Origin: Diacronema lutheri
Lineage: Eukaryota; Haptophyta; Pavlovophyceae; Pavlovales; Pavlovaceae
DNA length: 64,000 nucleotides
Direction of reading: 5' to 3'
Assembly (NCBI GenBank): GCA_019448385.1
Contig: JAGTXO010000025.1
Coordinates: forward strand, 124,001 to 188,000
Part shown: in pieces, positions 18,409 to 29,185 of the stretch
Position numbering within the stretch: position 1 is the stretch's first letter
Layout of the letters: each line of letters starts with the position of its first letter
Translations under genes and position numbers: made by a program
The notes under the pieces: generated by a model
Told to the model about the DNA's origin: nothing
The model's input: the letters and a program-made list of their open reading frames with translations, nothing else
The model's database searches: none

Positions 18409-21400
18409 TCATCTCCTCTGCACGGCCTTGAGCGTCGCGAGCTTTGAGCCGATCATCTCCATCGTGTCGGTGAGCGAGCTGATCTTCAACATGACGGCCT
18501 TCTGGCTTGAGTGGATCGAGTCAAAGAGGTTCTTCTGGTTGAGCTCGATCTGCTCGATCTTGTCGCGCGCGGCCTTTGCAGCGGACACGCGTAGCGCAAA
18601 CGCCGGGTCCTTCGCCTCGATCTCCTCGGGCAGCTGCCGCGTCAGGTCAACCGCCTGCTGCTGCCGCATCTCGCGCTCGAGCTTCTCGCGCGACTCGACA
18701 ATCCGAGACATCAGCGTCGCGAGCTCGTCCTGCGGGATGCTGCCGCCGAGCTCGTCCTCCTGCGCGATCTTGAGCATGATCGCGTCCGCCTCCGCATCGC
18801 CCAGGATCTCTCGCAGCTCGACCTCGATCTCGCGGATGTCACGCGCCGTCACAACCTGCCGTCCAGGGAAGAGGCGCGGGGGGGGGGGGGGGGTTGAAGG
18901 CGTGCGCGCAGGCGAGAGGGGAGGGTCCCCCAGCCCGTGCAGCCCCTTGTGCCTGCCATGCCGCGGCTGCGCAGCGTCCGCCGCGTGTGCGGCGCGCACC
19001 CTGTCGCCCTCGCCAGCCGCATCGCCAATCGCCTTTTCGAGTTTGCGTAACCGCCGCTGCTTGCGCGAACTGAGGCCCGCGCGGATGTTGCGGATGAAGG
19101 GGTCCTCGAAGGCGCTCGTCTTCTCCTTGACGCGCACGTACCTGCGCGCGCAAGAAGCGCGCGCGTGCCGCGAGCAGCGCGCCACACAGCGCACAGCTGA
19201 GCGGCGGTCCGGGTCGCGGCGGTCCGGGTCGGGGAAGCGCGTGCATGCTAGAGGGGCAAAGGGGGAGGAGAAGGGAGAGAAGAAGGGGGGACAGGATGGC
19301 GCGCGTACGCCTCTCCGATGATGGCGAGGAACATGTTGAAGAGGATGAGGTAGACGATGACGATATACGAGATGAAGAGCAGCGGGCCAAGCAAATCGTT
19401 TGCAAGCCTGAGCTGCTCGAAATTGAAATCGCCAAGGATGATGAGGAAGAGGGTGAAGAAGGAATTCGTAAAGTCCTGGAAACTGGACACGTCCATTCCA
19501 AAGGCCATGTGGAAGGAGAAGGCATACCTGCAGCACAAGCGCAGCCGGAAGGCACACACATGGCGCCCGCATGCACCGGCGCCTCGAGCCGGTGCCGCGC
19601 GCACGCCCCCCCCCCCCCCTCTCCTCCTCTCCCCGGCGCGCGCGGCGCGTGGCGTGCGCATGCGCGCCTCACGCCATGAAGACGAGCAGGAACATGAAGA
19701 TGAAGCCTGCCAGGTCCTCGGACGCCTCAGTGAGTGTGTGCGTCAGCTGTGACAGGCGTGTTGAGAACTGCAGGTACCTGCATGCACACACACGGGCAGG
19801 GGGGGGGGGGGGGGGGGGGGGGCGGGGGCGGGAGCAGAGGGGGCACGGGGGCAGCGGCAGGAAAAGGCGCCGACACGCGGGCATACCGCGTTGCGTCGAC
19901 CGTGAGCCGAGGCGCGCAGCGCGCCCGCGCCATGCGCGCCGCATGGCCGCTCGATGCGGCGCACTTGAACATTTTGATGTAGGTGAGTACGCAGTTGAAG
20001 GCAGTCAGATTCTGCGACTGGTAGACGAGCCCGGCCATGTACCGGAACTCGGAGTACGTCGAGGGCGAGGGGCGGAAGTCGAGCAGCGACGTGAGCGCTG
20101 CGCACGCGAGGGCACGGGAAGGAAGGACGAGGAAGGTGGAGGGTGGAAGGGGGGGGGGGGGGGGGGGGGAGGCAGGGTCAGGGGCGGGGCGGGACGAGAA
20201 GGTGCGAGAATGTGACGTGCAGGCGGCGAAGTGAGGCGGGACTTTGCCTGGCACAAGCCGAGCTGAGCGCGGCCAATGTGCGCGCGTACCGACGAAGAAG
20301 AAGCGGAAGAAGAAGAAGATGATGAAGAGCGACAAGTTGAAGAGGTCAATCACGTTCCACACCGAGGAGATGTACCTGCGCGAGGGCATGGGAAGGGGGT
20401 AGGGGGTGTGGGGGGGGGGGGGGGGGGGGGGCGGGTGGGGGGGGGGGGGGGGGGGTTGAGATGAACCCGCGCGCCAACGAGACGGCGGGGCGCGCTCAAC
20501 TCCAAATGCGCGCAAGACGCGACGCGCGGCGCAGCCAAGCGCGATGCGCGCTCACGCGAACCAGCCGAGCCTCGCGAGCTGCCTGACCTCCGCGACGACC
20601 ATCGCGAGCACCATGAGCAAGAAGGAGAGCTCGAGCGCAAAGAGCAGCTGGTGCCTCAGCTCCGGCGGGAAGAAGGTGCGTGTGGGTGTGAGCAGAAGCC
20701 ACTGGCGCAGCATCGAGATGGTGCGGAAGGACGCCTCGACGCGGATCCCGCCCGTGTGCGCAAAGTGGAAGAAGAGTTGCACGTTGCAGAACAGGTCCGC
20801 CGCCGGGTTGTACACGGTGAAGATGACGCGCACCTCGCGCGTCTGCGCGTCGATCCACGAGTCCTTGCGCAGCGAGCGCAGCGTCGCGATCACGTCGTCC
20901 ACGCTCGCGTCGTTTGGCAAATCCTGCACAAAGCGCTGCCCGCCAAAGTCAGCGAAGAAGCCAGTCGCAGTTGACGTGAAACGGTCCTCCGGGCCATACC
21001 TGCGCGCGCGCGCGGGGGCGCGTGGCCGAGCGGCGCGGGCGCTCGCCACCGCCTGAGCCCTCGGCGGGCGCGGCGGCCTCAGCGCGCGGCGGAGCCGCGC
21101 TGCGCGCCGACCGCGCGACGTGGCGCGGCGCGGCTGGCAATCGGCGCCTCGGAATGCCCCTCTCACACTTCAGCCGACACGTCCAGTTCGGAGCGTATGC
21201 GCGGGTAGCACGTGTCGATCAGGCTGGCGTAGACGGGCGGTATCGGGCAGAGCGTGCGGTCGTCCTTGACGCGCTTCTGCTCGAGGCGCACTGATCCGAT
21301 GATCTTGTCAACGTCAAGCACCTGCGCGCACAAGCGGGAGGCGCGACGCCGCGCGGCGCGGCGGACGGGCGGCGGGCGGCAGCGGTCGGTGTGTATGTGC

Positions 21401-22142
21401 GCGCGCCACGAGCCCTATGGCACACGGCTCGCGTTGGCCGGCGCGAGGGCGGCGCACATAGCCGAGCCTGGACGGGTCGAGCGGACTGTCGTTATAATCG
21501 GTCGTTACAAAGACGTTGGGCACGAATGTGTCCTCGAGGTAGGCCCAGAATTGGGACTGCGCGCGCGCAGGGGAAAATGCGACGCGCACGCGCGTGCGCG
21601 GCGCGCCGCTGGCACGGGTGAGAGCGAGCGGCGCGCGCGCGCCTAGCCGGGCGCGACGTGATGCGCGCAGCCACTTGATCGGCCGCGCGGTTGGCTCGCG
21701 CGTGCCTCCTGGTAAACGTCCCGGAGCGACGCGGGCGGGTCGCCGCTGATCACGCCGTCAATCTTGCTCGCGTACGGGTAGGCCACGTCGATGGCTGAGA
21801 GCTGCGGCGGCGCAGCGCCGGGCGGCGGCGGGCCCACACCGTGGTCGGCGCGCCGCGCTGGGCGCGCGTCGCGCGGCGCGGCGCGGGAGCGAGGTGCACC
21901 CAGGTGACAATACCAAAGATGACCACGAAGAAGACATAGAGCGCGATTTCGAGAAGCGCCGCGCGAAAGCCTGCCTCGACCTCATCCGCCTCCTCGAGCT
22001 GGCCCGCTGCGCGCTCGGCGCGAAGCTTGAGCTCGAGCAGCTTGTCCGTCGACGCGGACCGCGCGAGGTTGAACGAGGCCGCTAGATTGCCGCGCGTGCC
22101 CGTGCGCTCGGCTGCGCTAGGGCGCGTGTCGCTGCGCTTCAT
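18409..22142 (-). CDS. PKD2: Polycystin-2-like TRP channel
   Basis: Eleven exons (22142-21900, 21801-21718, 21556-21458, 21321-21167, 20999-20556, 20375-20290, 20097-19965, 19777-19673, 19527-19309, 19141-19000, 18855-18409) give 718 residues with every phase matching. Helix S1 is ALLEIALYVFFVVIFGIVTW (about 62-81). The extracellular polycystin/TOP domain follows, with FWAYLEDTFVPNVF and WIDAQTREVRVIFTVYNP. S2 is LLFALELSFLLMVLAMVVAE, S3 is VIDLFNLSLFIIFFFFRFFF, S4 ends VLTYIKMFK, and S5 is LAGFIFMFLLVFMA. The pore is FLIILGDFNFEQL with the LGD selectivity filter, and S6 is LFNMFLAIIGEAYA. The C-terminal tail is a long coiled coil rich in Glu/Lys. PKD2 channels are non-selective Ca2+-permeable cation channels of ciliary and other membranes. 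The gene is tail-to-tail with MYB (45 bp) and head-to-head with the GMC gene (122 bp). Confidence 0.92.
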
Positions 22143-22264
22143 CGCGCGCCACCGCCCCCCCCCCACCCTCACGCGCGCGCGCTCGCGCTTCCGGGTTGGC
22201 CGGCAAGGCCCGCCTTTGTTCCTCCCCAAAGGATGGCGGTTTCGGCCGCGTTCCGTGGCCGGCC
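22143..22264. promoter_or_regulatory. Shared divergent promoter, PKD2-like / GMC
   Basis: 122 bp lie between two opposed ATGs. It contains a C-run at about 22156-22164 and GATGGCGG at 22232-22239. The same 8-mer lies in the TRAPPC6/RPL3 divergent promoter. Confidence 0.5.
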
Positions 22265-25200
22265 ATGGAACCAATTGTCCTCGGGTCGGTGGCCGAACCT
22301 CTGCTGCTCGACGGCGGGGCGAGGCGCCGCGCCGAGCTGCGCAGGGCATGGCGCGTGGCTCGTGCGCTCGCGGCCGTCGTCATTGCCTTCGTGCTCTGCT
22401 CCGTGGCCGTCATTGCGACGCGGAGAAGGGCCGGCGGCGGCGGCACTGCGGCCTTGCGGCCGCGCGTGCCGACCGTCGGCGCATCGCGCGCGCCAGCAGA
22501 GAGGGCTGGCGAGAGCGCGGGCGTGCCCGGCGCAGCCGCTCGGCCAGTGAGGCGAGCGCGAGCTCAACAGGCGCGAGCACCGGGTGCGGGCGGCGGCGCG
22601 GGCGTAGAGCGCGAGTCGCCGCCGAGCCCGCCGCCACGAGAGCGCGCGGGCGAGTACTCCGACCTGCCGCTCTCTGAGGCGTACGACTTTGTGATCGTCG
22701 GCGCGGGCTCGACCGGCTCGATTGTGGGCGCGCGCCTCGCATCCGCCGGCTTCTCCGTGCTGCTGCTCGAGGCCGGTGGGCCGACGCAGGCATCGCTCAA
22801 CGGGTCGGATTTTCTGCCCGGCGCGAGACAGCTCACCATCTTCGACGTGCCACTCGCCTGGGCGGAGATTGGCTGGAGCGAGCGATTGCGGCGCGAGTGC
22901 GCGCGCGCGTGTCGAGAACCATCCGTCCGAGAGTCATCCGCCTGCCCGCCTCTCGCCCGCCCGCATCGCCGCGCGCCGACCCCGCCCTCCCCTTCCCCCC
23001 CCCTGCGTGATCGCAGATACCGCTGGCCCTTCTCCGGCGACATCCCGGTCAACGTTGCGCGCGGCGTGGGCGGTGGTGGCGCGCAAAACGCGATGATCTC
23101 CATTCGGGGGCTGCCAGCGGACTTTGAGGACTGGGGCGAGGGCTGGCAGTGGCCTGACGTGGTGAGGTGAGGCAAGCGAGGCTGCGTGTGCGCCCCTTCC
23201 CCCACTCCTCCCGTCGAGCAGAGCGTCTGGAGGAGAAGGGGAGGAGGCGGGAAGAGGTGGCTGGCGCATGGTGGCTGCAACGTGGAGCGTGCAACCGCGG
23301 TGCACCACCCGCCCGCGTGCCGCTGGCCTGCTCGAATGCCTCGTGCTGGCGCGCCCATCGCGCACCCTTTCGGGGCGGCGGAGACAGCCCGCGCCTCTGC
23401 GCGCGCTACGCATGCCGCCGCTAGTTACTACTTGAGATGGGAGGGCAACACCGACTTCACCGACTACGCCGCCTACCCGTACCACAACGCGTCCGGCCCG
23501 ATCGCAGTCGCGGCGCCCGCGCACGTCGACCATTTGAGCGCCGACTTTGTGACCACCGCGCTCGCGGCTGGGATTCGCTTCAACAAAGACTTCAACGGGC
23601 CGGAGCGAAGGGGTGCGAGCGGCACGCGCGGCACGCGCCGCACGCGCGCACCTTGCCGCGCGGCGGAGCTGAGCGCGCGCGGGCGCACGCGGGCACACGT
23701 GCCCACACGCCCTGTCCGCATGGCCGCCATTCACCGGCTGCGGCGCTCGCCGCCTGTGCGTCGTGCGACCTGTCTCGCCCTCCCCGCCGCCCCGCCCCCT
23801 CAATTTCTCCGCCGCCCCGCCCCCTCTCCCTCCCTTTGTCCCCCCCCCCCACCCCCCCCCCGCCCCCCCGCCCCCCCCAGGCGTAGGGTACTACCAATTT
23901 ATCGTGCGCAAGGGCGTGCGCGACTCGCCCGCGGCAGCGTACGCGGGCAATGGCCGCCGACCCGCCGGACTCACAGTCCGGCCGTACGCGCACGTGACGC
24001 GCGTGCTCTTCGCTGACGAGGGCGTGGCGGGTGGGACCGGTGGCGGGAGCGGCGGCGCGGCCGAGGGGACGGCGGGCGCCGTGGCGCAGCCGCGCGCCGT
24101 CGGCGTGGAGTGGGTGGAGGTAGGGCGCGACGGCTCGCCCGTGGCAAACTCGACGCGCAGGGAGGCGATCGCGCGGCTTGAGACGGTGGGCAGCCGCGGC
24201 CGCATCGCCGCGATTGCCGCGCGATCGCCATGCGCGCTGCTTGCCGATTCTGCCTCAGCCTCGCACCGCCGCGCCTCGCGCGCTTCAGCCCGCACCGTCG
24301 TCCCTCCGCCCTCCGCTCGCGCCCTCCTCCCCCCCCCCCCCCCTCTCCCCTCCCCCCCCCCCCCCCCCTCCTCTTCACCCCCACCCCACCCCCCTCACCC
24401 CCCACGCCACGCCACACCTGCGCGCGCCTCGCGATCCGTGACACCCGTGGGCCCGGACTCGAAACCGCTCGCCTCTCCCCGTCCGGTGCGGCGCAGGTGT
24501 TGAGTGCGGGTGCGCTGCATACGCCAAAGCTTCTCCTCCTCTCCGGCATAGGCCCCAAGCAGCAGCTCGCACGACACGGCATCCACGTGCGCGCGGACAG
24601 GCCCGCCGTCGGCCGTTCGCTGCAGGACGGTGTGTACGCCATCGCGCAGTACCAAGTTGGGCCAAGCGCGGCGGCGGCAGGCGACGACGACGACGATGAC
24701 GACGAGCACGGCGAGCGGCCGCCAGTCCTCGCGCAGGAGGGCGCGCCGACGCGCCGGCGCGGCGAGGCGTGCTGGTGCCGCCCTCTACCCCATCTCGAGC
24801 AGGCGTTCGAGACGCTCAACGCCGCCGCCGCCACCGCCGGCTCGGCCGCGGGTGGCGCGTGGTGCGCGCAGCAGCTGGCGCTGTACGTGAGCGAGGCGAC
24901 GCGCGGCGAGGGCATCTTTGGAACGGCCGGTCTCTCAGCCGGACTCTTCCTCCGCTCGCCGTGGGCCGGGCGCTTCGGCGACGACATCCAGGTGACAGCG
25001 CACCCGTACGACAAGTGGCAGGCGGCGGGGCCCGACGCGCAGCTCGACGGCGTCGTTGGCAGGCAGCCGCGCGCGGGCGTGCCGGCGACGCGCGGCGGCG
25101 GTGACACGCTCTCCTTTGAGATTGCAAACAACCAGCCTGTCTCACGGGGCGCCGTTACCCTCGCATCGGCGGACCCTTTCGAGCCGCCTCTCATTGACCA

Positions 25201-25843
25201 TCCATATCTCAAGGCCGGCGCAGACGTGCCGTACGCCGCGCGCTCACGCGCTTGCTCGCCGCTCCCCCCCCCCCCCCCCCCCCCCCCCCCGCGCGCGCCG
25301 CGTTGCACGCCGCCCCCCCCCCCTCCTCCTCCCCACCCCCCCCCCCCCCTCCCCCCTTGCGTGCGCAGCGCAGCACTGAGCGCACCGCGCGCGCTGTTGC
25401 CGCCCCGCCCCGGCTCTTGCCGCGCGCAGGCCGCTCGTGTGGGCCGTGCAAGAACTGCGCCGCATCCTCAGCTTCCCGCCGCTCGCCGCGCACGGGCTGC
25501 GCGAGCTACTGCCAGGTGCGCACGTCCAATCCGTCGAGGACCTCGCCGAGTACGTGCGCTGCGGCGCGCGCCGAGGGCCGCCGACGCTGCCTGCCGATGG
25601 CGGCGGAAGCAGGGACGCGCACGCGGCGCGCGCAAAGGCGCCGCGAGCGGACGGAGCCGCCGCGCGCGGCGGTGCGACGTGCGACCGCACGCAGCTGCCG
25701 GCCAACCATCTTGGCGGCACCTGCAGGATGGGCGACGCCACCGATCCCGCCAGTGAGCGCGAGCCGCGCGACGCGCCGGACGCTGGCGCGAGCGGCGCGC
25801 GCCCGCACACGTCGGCCGATGGCGCCCATGCGTTGCGTTACCA

Positions 25844-25874
<31 letters not shown>

Positions 25875-26103
25875 TTTCCGCGCCACAGGTGTCGTCGACC
25901 GCGAGCTGCGCGTGATCGGCGTCCGCTCGCTCCGCCTCGCCGACGCGTCGGTGATGCCGTCGCTGCCGAGCGGCAACACGCACGCAACATGCATGATGAT
26001 CGGTGAGCGCGCTGCCGAGCTGCTCATCAACGAGCATCGCGCAGACTTGCCGCAACATGAACGTCGCCGACGGAGCGGCTCTGCGCGGGGCGGCGGCCGT
26101 TGA
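22265..26103 (+). CDS. GMC-family flavin oxidoreductase, N-terminally membrane anchored
   Basis: Seven exons (22265-22896, 23017-23166, 23425-23612, 23881-24185, 24497-25230, 25430-25752, 25889-26103) give 848 residues. A hydrophobic helix ALAAVVIAFVLCSVAVIA near residue 35 predicts a signal anchor. The FAD-binding beta-alpha-beta motif is YDFVIVGAGSTGSIVGARL with downstream LLLEAGG. GMC signature blocks follow: GGGGAQNAMISIRG, VLSAGALHTPKLLLLSGIGP, the late NHLGGTCRMG and SLRLADASVMP...GNTHATCMMIGERAAELL, which carry the catalytic His/Asn region. Such enzymes oxidise alcohols, for example choline, fatty alcohols or glucose; the substrate cannot be told. The exon 4 end is ambiguous: a GT donor at 24186 or a GC donor at 24165 both keep phase, giving LET/VLSAGAL or STRRE/VLSAGAL. 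A poly-Asp insert lies near 24690. Confidence 0.88.
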
Positions 26104-26387
26104 ATCGGCCGATGTGGGGTGCGCACGCCGTGCTGCACGAACGGAACGGGTCACACCGCATCGGCCGCTTATCGAAATTATTTTACCGGCTCGCTGAGAG
26201 CGAGCCGGTAAATTGTCGTGATGGGGGTATTGATATCAAGGGGAAACATAAACAGACGACAGACCCCCTTGTTGATATTGGTGATGGAAGCAGAAAGGTG
26301 CCGTTGCTTGTTTCAGCGCCTTTGTGTGCTTAAGCTCCGCCCTCAACTGCTGTGTGCCGAGTGCTCGGCACACCCAAGCGTGCGTCC
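26104..26387. other. AT-rich intergenic island with two inverted repeats
   Basis: 284 bp between two same-strand genes. From about 26170 to 26340 the GC content falls well below the flanks. It contains a perfect hairpin (26182-26212) and a second bulged one (about 26234-26275). No ORF of note. It should hold the GMC 3' end and the kinase promoter. Confidence 0.5.
26182..26212. other. Perfect 14-bp inverted repeat with 3-nt loop
   Basis: TTTACCGGCTCGCT, GAG, AGCGAGCCGGTAAA: 14 of 14 pairs with a 3-nt loop, 78 bp after the GMC stop. It could be a 3'-end processing or stability hairpin, or the mark of a small element. The fold is certain on paper; the function is not. Confidence 0.75.
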
Positions 26388-29120
26388 ATGATGATGAATG
26401 TTCGCGCCAGTTTGGCGGAGAGCTGTGGCGCGCCGCGCGGCGCGCGCCGCATAGACCGCGCGCTCTGCCTGCCCACTGCCAGCTCCCTTCGCCGCGCCCA
26501 GCTGGTGTCCCTCGGCGCCGAGTTCGCGACGCTGGCTGCGCTCGCGGCCGATGACCTCGCCGCAGTGCTGTACGCGGGGCTCGTCGTGAGCAAGCGGCTC
26601 GGCCGCGCGGCGGCAATGTGGCCGGTCGGCGTGCTCGAGCGCGCTCTCGCGGCCGCGGCTTGTTGCTCCGCGCCCGCCGACCTCTCCGCGCTCCGCGCCG
26701 CGCTCGGCTCGGCGGAGGAGGAGGCGCGGTGGGCGGCGGGCGGGCGCGCCGCCTTTTTGCATTCGGCCGCGTTCGTGCGCGTGGCGCGCGCGCGGGCGGC
26801 GGAGGGCGTGGCGCCCTTGCTCGGCGAGTTTGACGCGGACTGGTCCCGCCCGCTCGGCAATGGCGGCCACGCGGTTGTCTACCTCGCGACGCGCCGCGCG
26901 TCCGGCGTGCGGTACGCGCTCAAGTTTCCGCTCGGCGCCGAGCAGGGCAACGAGGATGCGGACGTGGGTGCAGACGCGGGGGCGCGAGCTGACAGAGGGC
27001 GCCATCCGCTCCAGCAGCGCCGTTTTTCGCTGCGCGCATCGGCGCAGCCGGGCGCGGGGGGCACGGCCGAGAGCGGCGGCGCGCGCGGCGAGCGGCGGTC
27101 GGCGCGCTTCTCGCTGCGCGGCTCAGCGCAGCACGGTGGCTGGGCGTGGGGTGGCGGGCTGGGCGAGTGGGGCGCCGAGCGCGGCTCGGGCGGCGCCGAG
27201 CGCGCGTACGGCTCCGCGCGCCTGTCGGTGCGCGCGTCCGGCGAGCATGCGCCCGCCGCGGCGCCGAGCGCAGCGCGCGCCGCGGCGCCGGGCGTGCGGC
27301 CTGCGCTCGCGCACGCCGCGCAGCTCTTCGCGGCGGAGGCCGCCGCGCTTCGCCTCGTTGTGGGCTGCGTCGCCGTCGTGCGCCTCGCGTACGCCATTCC
27401 TTTCGCGCCGGACGCGCCGCCCGCGCTTGCCCTCGAGCTGTGCGCGGCAGGATCCGTCGAGGCGCTCCTCCGCTCGGGTTTGCGTCTCGGCGGAGGCGGC
27501 GGCGGCGTGGATCCCGGCGGCGACGGCGGCTGGCTCTTTGCCCACGCCGACGTCGCCGGTGGCGCCGCTTCCGGCCATGCGCGACTGACGCACCCGGCAG
27601 CTGCCTACGTGGCCGCCCGGACGATCGTCGCGCTGCGCGCGCTGCACTCAGCGGGTGTCGTGTGGCGCGACTGCAAGCCGGCGAACATCTTGCTCACGCA
27701 GGCTGGGCACGTGCGCATCTGCGACCTCGCCCTCGCCGCCAAGCTGCTCCCCGCGGGTGACGCTTCCGGCGGCGCGCGGCGCGTGCGCGCGCCGCTCGGC
27801 GGCGCACGTGGCGCGACGGGCGAGGCGGACGCGGACGCAGAGGCGCTGCGGCGGCAGCTGCCGGCTGCGCTGCACGGCGGCACCATCGGCTTCCTCGCGC
27901 CAGAGCTCCTCGTGCCGCGCGCGGGCTCTCTCGATGCCGACGGCGCCGCGGGCGAAGGGCCGATTGTGAGTGGCGCGGCAGATTATTGGGCACTCGGCGT
28001 CACGCTGTACGTGATGCTGACGGGCAAGCACCCGCACGCACGGCTCATCCCGCCATCAGAGCGCGAGGCCCTGCGCGCGGCCGCCGGCGTGGGCCACTCG
28101 CCCCCTGTGCCGCCGCACGCGACCGCCCGCGCCGAGAGCGCCCGCGCCGGCATGCCCCTGAGCGCGCGCGCGCGCGATCGCGCATCCGGTGCGAATGTGG
28201 GCTCGGCGAGCATTAACGCAGACGGCTGGGGGCGGCGCCTCGCGGCACTTGTTCTCGAGTGCCCCATCGCTCCGCCTTCGCAGCCGCTGCCTGGTCCTGA
28301 GGGGCCGACCCCCTCAGCGCACATGCTTGCGCCAGCTCCGTCGAGCGAGGCGGCTAACCGGCCAGAGCGGCGCGGCGCGGGCGCAGAGCTGAGCGGCATG
28401 GACCTTCGCCCCTCGCCGCACGACGGCGCGCCCGCCGACTGCTGGCACCCGCTCGGCTCGGCGCTTGGCGGCGGCGCGTGGCCGTGGCGCACATACCCGC
28501 GCGGCGGCCTCTTCACTACGCTCTACTCAGACAGTGAAGATGGGGCGCACAGCGAGCGGGCGGATGGCGGCGATGGCGGCGGGGTGCCAGCATTCAGCAA
28601 GCCGGCGCGTGCAAAGGTCGGCGCTCGCGCGCGCGAGGCGAGCGCGGGCAGTGGCGTGCCCTTCTTGCGGAGCGAGTTGTCGCCGGCGGCTGCGCATGTA
28701 CTGCGCGCACTCCTCGCATCGGACCCACGCGCTCGGCTCGGCTCGGCCGATGGCGCGATGGCGCACCCGTTCTTTGCGCAGCCCGGTCGCCCTTTCCACG
28801 CCGCGCCCGCGCCGGACGCGGACGCAGCGGAGTCGAGCGCCCTCCCGCCGTGCGTGGTGCTCTTCGACCCAGCAGCTGACCCGCCACCACCTCCCGAGCT
28901 TGCGCGCGCCGCGCGCGAGCACGCGGCCTTTGTGCGCGCGCGCACAAATCGGCCGCTCATCTCGCTTTCGCCGCCTGTGGCCACCTCGGCGAGGGACGGG
29001 TCGCTCGCGCACGCCGCCGCCGACGCGGTGCGGCGCGAGCTGGCGTTTGCTGAGCTGCAGCTCGCGCCGCGACAGGTCCACGGTGAGCACTTGCCCGCGC
29101 GGCCAACACGGGGCGTATGA
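26388..29120 (+). CDS. AGC/GRK-like serine/threonine protein kinase with large inserts
   Basis: Single exon, 910 residues from the first ATG of an ATGATGATG cluster. Kinase landmarks: Gly loop LGNGGHAVVYLA, Lys179 in YALKFPL, alpha-C Glu in LFAAEAAALRL, the catalytic loop VVWRDCKPANILL (Asp428; His of HRD is Trp), ICDLALAAKL (DFG is DLA), GTIGFLAPELL in place of APE, and DYWALGVTLYVMLTGKHP. 'RDxKPANILL' and 'DLxLA' are typical of G-protein-coupled receptor kinases, which favours a GRK-like AGC kinase. The N-terminal 140 residues are helical and could be a diverged RGS-like region, but I cannot prove it. A 130-residue insert between the Lys and alpha-C carries three RFSLR(A/G)S-type repeats. 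Another long insert splits the C-lobe. Catalytic Lys, Asp and Asn are kept, so activity is plausible. Confidence 0.75.
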   Translation: MMMNVRASLAESCGAPRGARRIDRALCLPTASSLRRAQLVSLGAEFATLAALAADDLAAVLYAGLVVSKRLGRAAAMWPVGVLERALAAAACCSAPADLSALRAALGSAEEEARWAAGGRAAFLHSAAFVRVARARAAEGVAPLLGEFDADWSRPLGNGGHAVVYLATRRASGVRYALKFPLGAEQGNEDADVGADAGARADRGRHPLQQRRFSLRASAQPGAGGTAESGGARGERRSARFSLRGSAQHGGWAWGGGLGEWGAERGSGGAERAYGSARLSVRASGEHAPAAAPSAARAAAPGVRPALAHAAQLFAAEAAALRLVVGCVAVVRLAYAIPFAPDAPPALALELCAAGSVEALLRSGLRLGGGGGGVDPGGDGGWLFAHADVAGGAASGHARLTHPAAAYVAARTIVALRALHSAGVVWRDCKPANILLTQAGHVRICDLALAAKLLPAGDASGGARRVRAPLGGARGATGEADADAEALRRQLPAALHGGTIGFLAPELLVPRAGSLDADGAAGEGPIVSGAADYWALGVTLYVMLTGKHPHARLIPPSEREALRAAAGVGHSPPVPPHATARAESARAGMPLSARARDRASGANVGSASINADGWGRRLAALVLECPIAPPSQPLPGPEGPTPSAHMLAPAPSSEAANRPERRGAGAELSGMDLRPSPHDGAPADCWHPLGSALGGGAWPWRTYPRGGLFTTLYSDSEDGAHSERADGGDGGGVPAFSKPARAKVGARAREASAGSGVPFLRSELSPAAAHVLRALLASDPRARLGSADGAMAHPFFAQPGRPFHAAPAPDADAAESSALPPCVVLFDPAADPPPPPELARAAREHAAFVRARTNRPLISLSPPVATSARDGSLAHAAADAVRRELAFAELQLAPRQVHGEHLPARPTRGV

Positions 29121-29185
29121 GCTGAGATGTTATAACGCTTGGCCGAGAATCGAAGCCAGGACGCCGATTGGGAGCAGCTCACGCC

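Noticed and set aside
24165-24185. GC donor at 24165 in the GMC gene as a fifth GC-AG intron
   Set aside because: A GT donor at 24186 keeps phase equally well, so the GC choice is not required.
29141-29163. tRNA-like B-box (minus-strand CTTCGATTC with flanking GGCC)
   Set aside because: The invariant G before TTCGA is missing, no A-box lies at the right distance, and no cloverleaf forms.
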